Shown here piece by piece: positions 35,567 through 50,051 of a stretch of DNA of 64,000 nucleotides; position 1 is the stretch's first letter, and the number at the start of each line of letters is the position of its first letter. Source of the stretch: Lobulomyces angularis (taxonomy: Eukaryota > Chytridiomycota > Chytridiomycetes > Lobulomycetales > Lobulomycetaceae). The position numbers were made by a program, and so were the translations under genes. The notes beneath the pieces were generated by a model. That model saw only the letters and a program-made list of their open reading frames with translations, had not been told where the DNA came from and made no database searches. The stretch is from positions 26,746-90,745 of the forward strand of contig JADHYX010000031.1 in the NCBI GenBank assembly GCA_027604685.1, in the 5' to 3' direction.

Positions 35567-36604
35567 ATGGGTATATTCGACGTTTTTAAATCAAAAGAGT
35601 CCTTAAACATTGACCATTCAAATGTCGAGCTCCCTGCTCCACTCCCTATTCCGGCTGATTTAAGCAACAAAAAGTATCTTGTCCCTAGTGACTTGATGAT
35701 TGATAAAAACGATAATTTACAACTCGCAATATACTATCATGAGCAGGGTTTGTATTTGATTGTCAATTTTCTTTTTATCCTCTATTATAGGTTTTTTAGA
35801 TATTGCTACTTATTATTTTTCGATATCTGCAAGTCAAGGTAATTCAATTGGGCTATTAATGGTTATTTTTTTTAATATTTTTTTTCTTCTAAAAATGATT
35901 GAATATTTATTTTTTTTTTGTGAATATATAGTTTGCGGTTTCCCTAAGGCATGGTTGGGGGGTAGAACAAAATGGTAGTTTGATATTAAATTTTTTTTAT
36001 GTTTAAATTCGTACTTTTTTTTTCATCTTAGAACAGCGAGCGGTTAAACTTTTACAAAAAGCTGCAGATTCAACATTAGAATCCTTAAAATTTGATAGTG
36101 GTATTTCAGGATCTGTAATCAATGGTGACAATAACGAGTTTAAAGGTGCAGTAAGTACCTTGAAGAAGTTCACTGCTAAGACGGAATTGAGTTTAGTCTT
36201 TTTTGAGTTAGGTAAATAAATCTATTTTTACATCTTAGTTTTAAAAAATTGGTGATTTCCAGTTTAATCAAATTTTATGTGCTAAAAAGTATAAAAAAAT
36301 TAAAATTTGTTTTAGGTCAATCATTTAGACAAGGGTGGGGAATAGAAAAGAATAAGCAGAATGCACTCTATTACTTGACGATAGCTGCACAATTGGGGGA
36401 TAGAGATGCTCAGATAGAATTAGGACAGATATATTTAGAGGGTCATTTAGGTGTTAAAGCTGACAAAAAAATTGCCGCAACATGGTTTAGGGAAGCAATA
36501 AAAAATGGTGCAGAGATGGTAACATACTAAATTGGTCGTTTTTCAAATGTTCTTTTTGATAGGTTGGAATGCAATGGGTTCATAAGGAAAAATATGATTT
36601 ATAA
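35567..36604 (+). CDS. Sel1-repeat protein, Dsf2/Nif1-like
   Basis: Six exons, about 255 residues: MGIFDVFKSKESLNIDHSNV, a proline-rich linker, then Sel1-like repeats. Repeat-type segments include LAIYYHEQGFLDIATYYFSI, GNSIGLLMFAVSLRHGWGVE, FRQGWGIEKNKQNALYYLTI, AAQLGDRDAQIELGQIYLEG and KADKKIAATWFREAIKNGAE. The SLRHGWG-type block is typical of the fungal Dsf2/Nif1 family linked to mitosis and cell-size control. There is no kinase or membrane segment, so it is likely an adaptor. Exons 2 and 3 begin after the weak donors GTTTGT and GTTATT, so those joins are the least certain. Confidence 0.78.
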
Positions 36605-36763
36605 ACTGCAGGAATTCAATTAGATCCGTACAACTTTGTTATTTTACCATTTTTTTTAATTTTTTAGCAATTCTATGAATTAATATCTAGACGTTTTAAA
36701 TATCATTTAAATAAACAAGAAAATAAACATTTATAAGATATTTTCTACTTTAATGGTATTCAT

Positions 36764-36868
36764 GCCATTAAAAAACCTTTAACCCTTTTCTTTATGTAGA
36801 AAAAAATGGTTGTAAGAAAAATTTATGCCATTAAAAAACCTTAAACCCTTTTCTTTTGAAGTAAAAAA

Positions 36869-36886
<18 letters not shown>
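36764..36886 (+). repeat. Tandem duplication of the promoter and start codon of the Lsh-type gene
   Basis: Two adjacent copies of about 63 bases (36764-36826 and 36827-36886). Each runs from GCCATTAAAAAACCTT through CCCTTTTCTTT to the ATG and first codons (ATGGT(T/G)GTAAGAAAAAT). The copies differ at a few positions. The first copy's ATG opens an 11-codon frame that ends at a TAA, so only the second copy starts the real protein. Confidence 0.85.
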
Positions 36887-40226
<3,340 letters not shown>

Positions 40227-40440
40227 AAAACCAAAATTTTTTTGTATTTGCTTTCAGTTTTCTTACATTTTTATTTTTATTTTAATCTTTTATTTTTATT
40301 TTAATTTTTATTTTTAATTTTGTAATATGATAATAAATTAATTTTAATACTTTTAAAACTCTTCTTTTAATACTCATTTACAGAATGTAAGACTTTTTCA
40401 AAGATCTTCTTTGTTTCTCAATTTATTCTTCTATATTACA
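40227..40440. other. 3' flank with (TTTTTATT)n microsatellite
   Basis: Just past the remodeller stop, from about 40267 to 40320, units of TTTTTATT/TTTTAATT repeat about six times. No gene is seen. Confidence 0.6.
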
Positions 40441-40467
40441 AAAGCTTTTTGTACCATTTGGGTATAG

Positions 40468-40985
40468 TTAGCGAAAACAGCCAGGAATATTAGCTCTTAA
40501 GAAAGGAGTCGGTCTGTCACCACCACGCATAAATGAATTAACTACACATAGTTGGTTTAAGGTAGCTGCTTCATCTCGATTCCATAGTCTTGATCTATTC
40601 CATTGTTGCTTATTTTCGCTGTGGCAAAGCGCAACAAACCATGAACAGTTTGAAGAGTTTCTCTATGACAAGCAGGACAAACTTTCCAAGTCTTGTATTC
40701 ATCTAGTTACATAACATCAAAACCTCCTCGTCGAAACATCCCTCTAAAACCTTTTCCTTGGTAGTTACTTAACAAATATTGTTCAAAAAAATAACTCAAC
40801 TGAATATATCCATTCAAAATAAGCTTCTGGGCGGATGGTTATATCGTAACGTATGGTAATATCGTAACATATGCGTTTTGCATTAATATCTTGTGGAGGG
40901 ATAGTTATTATGTGACTAACTAAATCTTTACCATCTAATTGAATATTTTCTAGCAATGAAATGTTGTCGAAAATGCAGAGCGAAC
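40468..40985 (-). pseudogene. Decayed Fanzor/TnpB-like RNA-guided nuclease relic, C-terminal half
   Basis: Reading the minus strand from about 40830 to 40468 gives a RuvC/zinc-ribbon C-terminus, broken by an in-frame stop after GGFDVM and a one-base frameshift after HGLLR. Visible blocks: GKGFRGMFRRGGFDVM, then LDEYKTWKVCPACHRE, TVHGLLR, then in the next frame CHSENKQQWN and RLWNRDEAATLNQL, ending GGDRPTPFLRANIPG. The CPAC pair, HGLLRC and the WNRD(x)A block with the third RuvC Asp are the signature of IS605 OrfB/TnpB and its eukaryotic relative Fanzor; the GDRPxPF tail occurs in fungal copies. The N-terminal RuvC-I part is not recognisable. The protein is dead. Confidence 0.72.
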
Positions 40986-40988
40986 GAG

Positions 40989-41558
40989 TTATGCATTTTC
41001 CTTTAAACTCTTTTTTATTACCTCCCTCTCCCTTTTTAATTCTTGAAGTTCTTCTTCTTGCAAACCACTTGGAAAATTACGTGGGGGATATTGATTGACA
41101 ACAACCTGAGTTATAAAAGTTTTTATCTTTTTACAAATTTTCTTTGCACATTAAATAACAAATAACTTTAAATTTTTTCAATTAAGTTTTTTTTTACCTT
41201 TTAATATTGGTTTCAGACATGTAAGTTGCAAGCTGTTGAAGGTGTTTTATTCCTTCTCCATTATATTTAATCAATTCTTCATAGGATTTAATAAAAGGTA
41301 AAAAATGATCAACCAACAGTTTTGTATCACTACTAATTCTCGATATGTTGCTATCGACTTTGTTTAACTCTGATGAAATGACTTGAAAGGTATCTTTATG
41401 TATGGTAGTTGGTGAATAGCTGGACAGTTTAAAAGATAAAGTGGGTGGTGTGGATGTGGATGTTATTACACTTGCACTTCAAAGACAGTAATCGATCAAG
41501 ATGGATTTGAGTACCTTGAAACGCCTTTTGAAAAGAGTTTTATGGTATATGTTGTCAT
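40989..41558 (-). CDS. Possible small coiled-coil gene or gene fragment
   Basis: A well-composed open stretch on the minus strand (about 41215-41480) reads SSYSPTTIHKDTFQVISSEL, DSNISRISSDTKLLVDHFLP, FIKSYEELIKYNGEGIKHLQ, then QLATYMSETNIK before a GTAAAA donor. A later exon could be GLQEEELQELKREREVIKKS ending at 40989. A first exon MTTYTIKLFSKGVS at 41558 is possible but overlaps the transposase relic antisense. I recognise no family; a BLOC-, BORC- or kinetochore-type helical subunit is imaginable. The gene may have been split by transposon insertion. Confidence 0.35.
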
Positions 41559-42644
41559 TTTTCAAATTTATTCAAATTTATAGAATATGCCAATGTATCT
41601 CAAGAATTTCATTTACAAAGTAACAAGAAACATCATTCAGAAGAATTTAAGTTAGCTACTTTGTATGCTTTTCGAAAAGGAGAATCTATCAAGTTAATAT
41701 GTGTCGGAAACAAAATTACTAGAGCTACTTTTTTACAACTGGAGAATGCAATAGGATGAATCGAAAAGGGTTAAACCACTGAAGAAAACAGGTCGAAAAT
41801 TATTCTTGATCAAGATGGGAAACAAGAATTAATTGAGTTTTTCAACAAATATCCAACAGCTACAAAGGAAGGTGGATCAATTCACGTAAACAACAAATTA
41901 AAACCAAGAACAGTACCTGGTTTTCTTTTACGAGAAAACTTCACCCTTAAAAAAAGTATCTGATGAACCAGAAAACTATCCAGATGAACCAATACTACAA
42001 GAAACCAAAGATTATTACTTGACACTAAAAAAATATCCCTAATGAAAAACGAGTATAAATGGATGAAAGCTTTGTTTACGATAATGAAGCTCCTACTTAT
42101 GGAAGAAGTATCAAGGACAACGAATATTAAGACCTAGAAAGCTACATGGAAGGAGGTAGACCTTCTATTTATCTAGCTATTCGATTAAACTAGTGCATGA
42201 TCCATTGATATCGACAGAAAAAGCTAGAGATGAAAATTTTCTTGATTATGTTCGAAACACACTAGTTCCGAATCTTCAAGAAGGAGACGTGGAAATATGG
42301 GATAGACTTAGTAAAGCTGGACGATGCAAGAATCCAAAGAAATAGCACTATAATCCAGAAGCAAAGGCGTTGATAGAGTCAAAAGGAGCGAGGATTATAT
42401 TTCTACCACCACAAAAGAAATATTTTAATCCAACTAAACTGTATTTGGAACAATAAAGACTAACATTCGAAATTCATACACACTATCCGATGCAGGTAAA
42501 GAAAAAAGAGCAAGAACTGAAGAAGAAGTACGATCAATTGTAAAGGAATCTTGTGATAAAATTACAGAAACTGCAATTGAAGGATATTTTAGAGAACGCG
42601 GAGATGGAAGAGAATTTAAAAGGCTATTATCGGATTTGTTGTAG
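41485..42644 (+). mobile_element. Decayed Tc1/IS630-like DDE transposase
   Basis: A transposase can be followed over about 1.15 kb but shifts frame several times and contains stop codons. Segments in order: HSEEFKLATLYAFRKGESIK (HTH domain), a DQDGKQELIEFFNKYPTATK stretch, PGFLLRENFTLKK, then MDESFVYDNEAPTYGRSIKD (first catalytic Asp), NTLVPNLQEGDVEIWDRL (second Asp), IESKGARIIFLPPQKKYFNP (the FLPPxxxYFNPxE block, with the Glu codon mutated or shifted), and a clean final block TLSDAGKEKRARTEEEVRSI to ERGDGREFKRLLSDLL at the stop near 42644. The family is Tc1/mariner-IS630 cut-and-paste transposase. I could not find clear terminal inverted repeats. Confidence 0.8.
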
Positions 42645-42872
42645 CACTTACATTTATTCGTCATCTTCAAATCTTTTTATAATAAATTCATCTCTAATCA
42701 TATCAATTTTGATTATGTTTGTTATAATTTATTTTCGTATGAGTGGAACATTTAGAAAATCCAATAACAAGCTAAAGTACTTGCCAAATTATAATAGAAG
42801 TTGAAAAAGTACAATATCTATCGACGTATTTTTTTTTTTAATAATACATTTAACTATTTAAAATACTATCCT

Positions 42873-43882
42873 TTACTCTTTCACGACAACCTCAACCTTT
42901 TCGCGAGCTGCATCGTTCTCTACAACATCAGCCAATTTATTATTCTTTAACCACTCCTTTAGTAAAGTAGGTCTGTCAGTGCAAATACCATTGGCACCAG
43001 ACAATAAAACTTCCTCAAACCCTTCAATAGTATTTACACCACCATTTGGCAAACCCCATATTACTACTGGGATTCCTAGCTTGTTTAAAGCCTTAAACCA
43101 TTCAGGTTTCATTAACATTGGTTTGTTGGGGATGCACATGAATTGATACCTGTTTCCTGCATACGCCCAAAAAAATCCTATAACCCATAAAAAATATGCC
43201 CAAAGTACTCCTCTTAAACTAAAACACAGGGGAATGGTATTTCCAACTACAATTTATAAATTATTTAAAACAAAATATGATTCGGTTTTACAATGCTTAT
43301 AGCACATGTCATTCCAGTATGAAACTCCTGATCCCCAAATAGTTAAATGCTCTCTTCTGTATTCTTTAATCATATTTCCTACTTTAAGAACCAACTCCTC
43401 AGGACCACTTTAATAAAGCACTGTTAGCATTTTCAGAGTTTTAAACTGTATTATATATGGTTTACGATTTAATATCAATATGCATTTTTTTATCTTTAAA
43501 TTCATCAAATAAGCATTGTAATTTTGGTATAGAAACATGATCAAGATTATTTTTATCAACAGCATTATTTGGTATCAAGTTTTCGCTCAGTAGAAGCTTG
43601 GGTAATTCGTCGAAGTTGTAGTCACTAATTTTCTTATTTTTAATTCCACAAACTCTTCTAATAAATGAATTAGCAATAAAAATTTGGCTTAAAAGAATAC
43701 TGTAAATTTTTATCGTGAAACACAACGACCTGCTTATCTTTAGTTAGGTGACAGTCTAACTCCAAGATGTCAACATCAAGAACATTTGCTGAGTACCGAA
43801 AGGCTGCAATCGTGTTTTCCACATGTTCGTGAGAACCTCCTCTATGGCTCATAAGCTGTACGTTTGAAAGAAAGTTGTTCAT
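42873..43882 (-). CDS. Glycerophosphodiester phosphodiesterase (GDPD1/lysophospholipase D type)
   Basis: About five exons, near 290 residues, MNNFLSNVQLMSHRGGSHEH to the stop at 42873. The active-site blocks are SHRGGSHEHVENTIAAFRYS (first catalytic His, ENT), DILELDCHLTKDKQVVVFHD (Glu/Asp metal ligands and second His), MHIDIKS, REHLTIWGSG and, near the end, LGIPVVIWGLPNGGVNTIEG and GICTDRP. This pattern resembles the animal GDPD1/4 lysophospholipase D group more than yeast Pgc1. There is no clear TM at the N-terminus, unlike animal GDPD1. It would hydrolyse lysophospholipids or glycerophosphodiesters with a divalent metal. Confidence 0.88.
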
Positions 43883-44133
43883 TTTCTAAACTTTTTTCAA
43901 TAAAATTATTCATTTTATTGAAAAATTATTTGAATTTTGGTTAAAAAAAAAATTTTACCATTTTTCCGACAAAAATTTCTCCTATTACATCTTTTAGCAG
44001 ATTTTCCAAAAGTAATCAAAATTTAATTATATTTCATGTACCAATAAAAAAAATATATTTATCATTTTACTAAAATTTTTAACTAATACTAAATAAAAAT
44101 TCAAGAAAACTAAAGAAAAAATTTGAAACCGAT

Positions 44134-44694
44134 TTAAAGAGTAAAGAAAATGCATGATAATAAAGCTATAAAGAGGAAGCCACTAAAATTGGTTAAAGCA
44201 TTTGCCTGATTAGCACTTGGCGTGGTTTCGGATGTTGTGCTGGGCCCTAATGATGATGATGTTTCACTTGTTTCCGTAGTGGTGTTCAAAAAAACAATGT
44301 CAGTGTTGTTTAATATCTCTAGCGAGCTAGAAAAAGGTTTAGTTTCTTTTTTATAAAGTAACTCTTACCCTGCATTACTCAAGCACTGCTCAAAAGTTGA
44401 ATTGACACTCCAACCACATTCACCAGTGGATGGTTGTAAAATGCATAAGCTTGGATCTAAAGCCGCAAAACAGGGAAAATACTAAAGTATTTTTAAAAAA
44501 AACTGAATCAAAAAAATAAAATTAAAAAGATTTACTTTATGGTTATCAGAAGAAGTGGTGTTGCAATCGTTTTCTCTAGGATTAGACACTAATGAACATC
44601 TTGTACTGACACCATGACACGCTGTTGGTACACAGATCTTCTCTGAACGTGAGGAGATCAGAGCAGCAATGGATAAAAGGATTAAATATTTCAT
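44134..44694 (-). CDS. Small Cys-rich GPI-anchored secreted protein, family member A
   Basis: Three exons, about 150 residues. Signal peptide MKYLILLSIAALISSRSEKI; a mature Cys-rich part (CVPTACHGVSTRCSLVS, DCNTTSSDNHK, then FAALDPSLCILQPSTGECGW); N-glycosylation sites (NST, NNT, NTT); a Ser/Thr-rich stalk (TETSETSSSLGPSTTSE); and a C-terminal GPI signal (a small-residue site, NALTNFSG then FLFIALLSCIFFTL). No known family. The protein at 55663..56164 has the same plan. Probably a cell-surface protein exposed to host or environment. Confidence 0.75.
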
Positions 44695-45996
44695 TTTTGA
44701 ACTGGTTTTAACTTAAAATATTTGTTAATACTTTGAATTTGTTTTAACTTAAAAAATTTACTTTTGTTATCTTTTGAACTTGTTTTAAGATTTTATTAAT
44801 CCTTTTGATCTTGGTTTGTGTGAAAATATTTTGTGTTATTATAGGTTATATATATATTATTTTTCTGCCAAAAATAGCATTTTATTTTTGACTCAAAAAA
44901 CGCCCCAAGGTGATACAACGAAATAAAGACTATAATTTTTGAAATATTGTAAAAATGGAAACAAAGAAAGATACACAGGATTTTGTGATAAGAAATCTTT
45001 CCAACAATTAACAATATTTCACTCTCTATTCTTTTTTTTTATATATAAAACTTATGTTCTTTAAAGTATTGAAAATTTAAAAAAAAAAAAAACAATAAAT
45101 GAATAAAAAAAATTAAAAGAAATATTAAAAAAATAAATAAACAACATATCGGAAAATAAAGGAAAAAAAAAGTAAAAATATTAATATGGTGTAGTCTAGG
45201 AAACTTTTGGATCTTAATAAAATATGTTGTGAAACTGGAACTTTAAAAACAAAAACTATCCCAATTTATGAAATTTAAGAGAGTGTATTATTGCTGTGGT
45301 ACAAACCACTATATGTGAGCAAATAGAATAATGAGTTGGGTTAAAAAGGAATTAAAAAAAAATCGTGCCATCACTTATGAATATAAATGCAATAAACAAT
45401 CTTCTTAGTTTCTATTTAACTATCACATAAATACCAATTGATTAAATTAGTTATATCAGACAATGTTCAAATATAATAAATAGCAAATTAACACTTTACC
45501 GTTATAATACTTATTATAATGTTGCTCTATTTGGTAAAAAGGTCCTTCTAGTTGCTCTGTTACTAATCATTTTCTTTGCAAAATATTTACAATGTAGAAT
45601 AGTAAAGTAAAGATGCAAACATATTTTCACTAATGTAATAAGATAAGAAAAAGAAAAAAACAAAGAAAAAAACAAAGAAAAAATAGTATTACTTTAATTA
45701 ATAATGCTTAAAAAAATCTCAACCAGCAAAAAATATATGCTTGAGTTTTTGCAAGTTGGTGATTAACGCATTTAATTACAGTTTCAACTCTTTACAATTG
45801 GAGAAACGACTTTTTTTGTAATGTTTAATTTACATCTCAAACTTAATATAGTAAATGTGTTAAAAACACTTGAATTATCCATCGCATACTAGCAATTTTA
45901 GTGCAATTACATTCTAACAACGGCTCGTTATACAAGATCTCCACAATTCGGAGTAGGAAAAAAAAAAAAAAATTAACTTTAATAAAGAAAACTACA
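44695..45996. other. Intergenic with triplicated promoter motif
   Basis: A 1.3-kb divergent region between the GPI-protein and threonine dehydratase genes. Close to the GPI gene start, the motif TTGAA(C/T)TxGTTTTAACTTAAA occurs about three times (near 44697, 44733 and 44774) at 36-41-base steps. Further right, from 45648 to 45686, AAAGAAAAAAAC units repeat. No gene is seen; the ORFs in it are AT-driven. Confidence 0.5.
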
Positions 45997-48692
45997 ATGG
46001 AAGAAAATTTAAAAAAAGTAAAAAATGAAAAGAATACCGACCAAACATTAAAAAAGAATGCATCAAAAACCTTAATGTCAATAAACAAAGATCCATTATT
46101 TTTATCAACTACAAAATTAGTTTCAATTTATAGAAATAGATTTAAAACTAACGTTACTGAAATGGATTATTTGACTTTGATTTTGGTTTTTTTTTTTTTT
46201 TAGAAAAATAAAAAATAAAATATAAAAAAAAAAAGAAAAAATAAGATTGGAAAAAGAAAAAACTTGAATTATAAAACTTTTTTTTTTTTTTAATAAATTT
46301 TTTTTAAATTTAGAAAGCCAATGTGTATGACGTTGCAAAAGAAACTCCATTAACAGTGGCTTCCAACCTAAGTGATAAATTATCTAGAAATGTTTTTTTA
46401 AAAAGGGAGGATCTTCAACCAGGTAAACAGAAAATAAAAATACTAAAACACAAAAAAAAAATAGCTTTTTCTTTTAAATTAAGAGGAGCCTACAATAGAA
46501 TGCAACAATTAAATGAAATTGAACAAAAAAATGGAGTAATAGCCTGCAGTGCTGGAAATCATGCCCAAGGTATTTTTTTATTTTTTTTTTATAAGTCTTG
46601 ATTTAAATTTAACAAGGCGTTGCATTAAGTGCAAAAAAAATGGGTAATTTCTTTCCCCCAATATCAATAATTATTTAATAATTATATTTTTAGGTTTAAA
46701 GGCTACTATAGTTATGCCTTTAGAAACACCTTCTTTAAAAGTTAAAAATGTAATTAAATTAGGAGGTAATTAATTTTTTTTTTTTTTTTTTTTTTTAAAA
46801 AAAATACAGGAGTTGTAATTTTTTATTAAAAAAAAGATTTTCAATATAGGTAAAGTAGTATTATTTGGAAAAGATTTTGATGAAGCGAAACAAGAATGTA
46901 AAAGATTAAGTTTGTTGGAAGGGTTAACAATAATACATCCATTTGATGATCCTTATGTTATAGCTGGTCAAGGCACTATTGCCCCTGAAATTTTTAGACA
47001 ACATGATCCAAAGGATATCAGTGCTATCTTTGTTTGTATTGGAGGTATTTTGTTTTTTTTTTTAGTTTTATTTAGTTTAATTTTTTATTTTTTAGGTGGA
47101 GGATTAATTTGTGGTATTGCTGCATACACTAAAAAAGTTTTTCCACACATTAAAATCATAGGTTTGTTTTGTTTATTTTTCATTTTTAAATTTTACTCAA
47201 AAAAAAAAATATATACAAAAAAAATTATATTTTTTTAGGAGTTGAAGCATTTGATGCAGCAGGAATGACAAGTTCATTAGAAGTAGGAAAAATAGTTAAC
47301 CTAAGTACCGTTGGATTATTTGCAGATGGTGCAGCTGTTAGAAGTGTAATATAATAAAAAATAGCAATTAAAATGTATAATTTTAATCAAAACAAATTTT
47401 TAAGGTTGGAAATTTGAATTTCTTAATAGCCAAAGATTTAATTGATGGAACAGTATTAGTATCAACGGATGAAATTTGTGCAGCGATAAAGGATGTTTTT
47501 GAAGACACCAGGTCTATTGTGGAACCAGCAGGAGCATTAGCAGTAGCAGGATTAAAAAAATATATCCAGCATTTAAATTTAAACAATGAAAACTTATTGG
47601 AAGTTGGAAAAAATTCTTTGGTAGCAATTTGTTCTGGTGCTAATATGAATTTTGATCGGTTAAAATTTGTTGCAGAAAGAGTAATTCTAATTTTTTTTTC
47701 TTCTTTTTTATTTCTTTTTTATAAACAGGCTGATTTAGGAGAGGATTTAGAAGGTATTTTGTTATACTATTGTAAATTTATGTACATTTATGTGTGTGCT
47801 TTTAGTTTTAATATCAGTTGTGATACCTGAAAAACCAGGCACTTTTGTTCAACTTTATAAAGCAATTAGTCCCAGAAAGGTAAAATAAAATACTGGTTAA
47901 CTTAATATAGATTAAATTTAATGAAAATGTTAAATTTCTATTTTTTTTTTATATTTTATTTTATTTTTTTTTAGATTACAGAATTCGTGTATAGATACGA
48001 AAATACAGAAAAAGCAAATGTAATTTTATCGTTTAAAGTAAATCAAAAAAATGTTACAAGAGAGGAAGATGTAGAAACTGTTTTTAGAGATTTAAATAAC
48101 TTAGGTATTTTTTAAAAAGTTTTTTTTTCTGGTGTTAAAAAAAAAAAAAAGGTTTTTTTGCTAGAGATTTAAGTTATAACGAAATGGCAAAGGCTCATGC
48201 CAGGTATTTAAAAAATTATATACTGTCGTCAAAATATATATATTTTTTTTTTAATTTTTTTCGTTTTTGTAGATACTTTGGTGGTGGTAGAAAAAAAGTA
48301 CCAAGTGAAAGGTAAAAAAAAAAATAAAAAAAAAATTAAAGGAGATGAAACAAAATTTAAATATAATAATAATATCATTTACCATCAAAAGATTATTTCG
48401 ATTTCGATTTAATGAAAAACCAGGGGAATTGGATCTCTTTTTGACAACAATAAGTGAAAATTCAACTAAATATGGATGGAACATTTCATTATGGTAAAAT
48501 TAATTTTTTTTTATTTATTTATTTGTTATTATTAGGCATTATAGATATTTTGGAGGAGACACAGGAACCATTTGTTTAGGGATTCAAGTTTTAGAAGAAA
48601 CTAGAGTGGAGTTTGAAAGTTTTATTCAAGAGTTTCCCTTTCATAGTAAAGAGGAAACTAATAATGAAGTGTACCAAGATTTTTTAACTTAG
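45997..48692 (+). CDS. ILV1: Threonine dehydratase (deaminase), biosynthetic type
   Basis: At least a dozen exons, about 560 residues, starting [20 protein letters not shown] (lysine-rich leader, possibly a weak mitochondrial signal). PLP-fold blocks: [19 protein letters not shown] (PLP lysine), [74 protein letters not shown] (GGGG phosphate loop), VGVEAFDA and [20 protein letters not shown]. Two ACT-like regulatory domains follow ([20 protein letters not shown] and [20 protein letters not shown]). This is the long, isoleucine-feedback-sensitive form that makes 2-oxobutyrate. The first intron begins GTTTTTTTT. Confidence 0.94.
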
Positions 48693-50051
48693 AGAATTCA
48701 GCTTTTAATTAGAAAATAATAGTAATAGTTATTCTTAAAGAGATATTTATTTTATTTGCATAAATAATACTAAAACAATAATGGTATATGCTGGTAAACT
48801 GTTTTCAATAAAAACTTGATATGCAAAATCATTGTTCATAACATATTTTTTTTTGTAACCAAAAAAAAAAGGAAGAACTAAAAAGCTTTTTTTTTGAAAA
48901 AAAAGTTGTATAAAAATGAGCTTATTTTTTTCTGGGATGGAGAAGATGAAATTTATGGGGCAATTTATATACTCTAAGTGAGGAATAGAGAAATAGAGAT
49001 GAACAGAGGAGGTCTAATAGAAATAGGGTGATAATTAAATTAAAATAAAATTAGTAATCAGCAAATTAAAACGGAGGAAGATTTTTTTTTTTGAGTTATT
49101 AGTAGAAAAACATTTTAGATATCAGCACACTTCAAAATGTTTAATCGTTGGAGCAAGATTTAGTAAGTATTTGTTGCAAATTTAAAAGATGAATTTAACT
49201 TAATTTTAACTTGAATTTAACTTAGTTTTAACTTAAACGTTAACTTTAAATTTATTTGAATTCATATTGCCAGATTTTAAGTAATAAAATAAGTAAAAAA
49301 TGACTATAAAATGGTTGCTGTGGGGATTTTAGGCTTGTGTTTGAAATTTTGGAATTTTGAGAGAATTTTGTGGATAAAATTTCGCGTAAAATATGGAAAA
49401 AAATTTAATGGATTTGAAATTTTGAATTTTGAAATTTGCACAGTTAAAAATTTGAAATGAAGCAGGCAACTTGCAGTACTAGAATGCATCAAAAAACACC
49501 AAAAATGCATCAGAAATGCTTCACAAACGCTTCAGAATACAGCCTTAAAAGTTACAAAAAAAAATTGAAAAAAAAAATTGGAAAATAAAGCTAAAAAAAA
49601 TTCCAAAAAAAAATTCGTCACTTTCAAAGCTGCATTTTTTATGTCTTAATTTAGTTTATATTAGCCGCTGAAAAAATTTAAATATCTTACGATGTTTATA
49701 AAAAAAAAAAAAAAAAATTGTTTGTTGCACGTGAAAATTTCTTTCCTTTGATTTCTAAATTTTTTCAATTAATTTTTTTTTTTTTTTTATTTCTAATTAA
49801 AATAAAATTTTTTTTACATTTCAACTTTTTTAATTTTAATTTATTTTTTTTGCAACCATCTACGCACCATCTGAAGTTGCGAATTAAAAATTAGAGCAAC
49901 TGAATCAAGGTTTTCTATTCGTTGTTTTTGCCTTTTGAAACTCTTACTCAAGTTTTCAAACTCCACTATTCTAAATTTTATTCAAACAAGTAACTGAAAG
50001 TTCAAATTTTTTCTTTTATATAATTTCTCCTACTACATTTTACCCTTTTCA
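48693..50051. other. Intergenic, 1.36 kb, degenerate simple repeats
   Basis: No gene recognised. From about 49190 to 49255 the word TTTAACTT/TTTTAACTTAAA repeats five times, the same core as the promoter motif near 44.7 kb. From 49300 to 49470 the GAATTTTG/AAATTTTG word repeats, and at 49484-49540 a short ATGCATCA/GCTTCA series appears. Confidence 0.45.

Noticed and set aside
45901..45996. Earlier start for threonine dehydratase
   Set aside because: The upstream part begins at a non-ATG codon and is a poly-Lys artefact; the ATG at 45997 has a suitable context.
45843..46350. Minus-strand Phe-rich ORFs near the ILV1 start
   Set aside because: Made of homopolymers; the plus strand has a good ILV1 exon.
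49304..49510. Minus-strand ORF of 68 residues
   Set aside because: Lies in a GAATTTTG/AAATTTTG repeat and has no signal, motif or splice partner.
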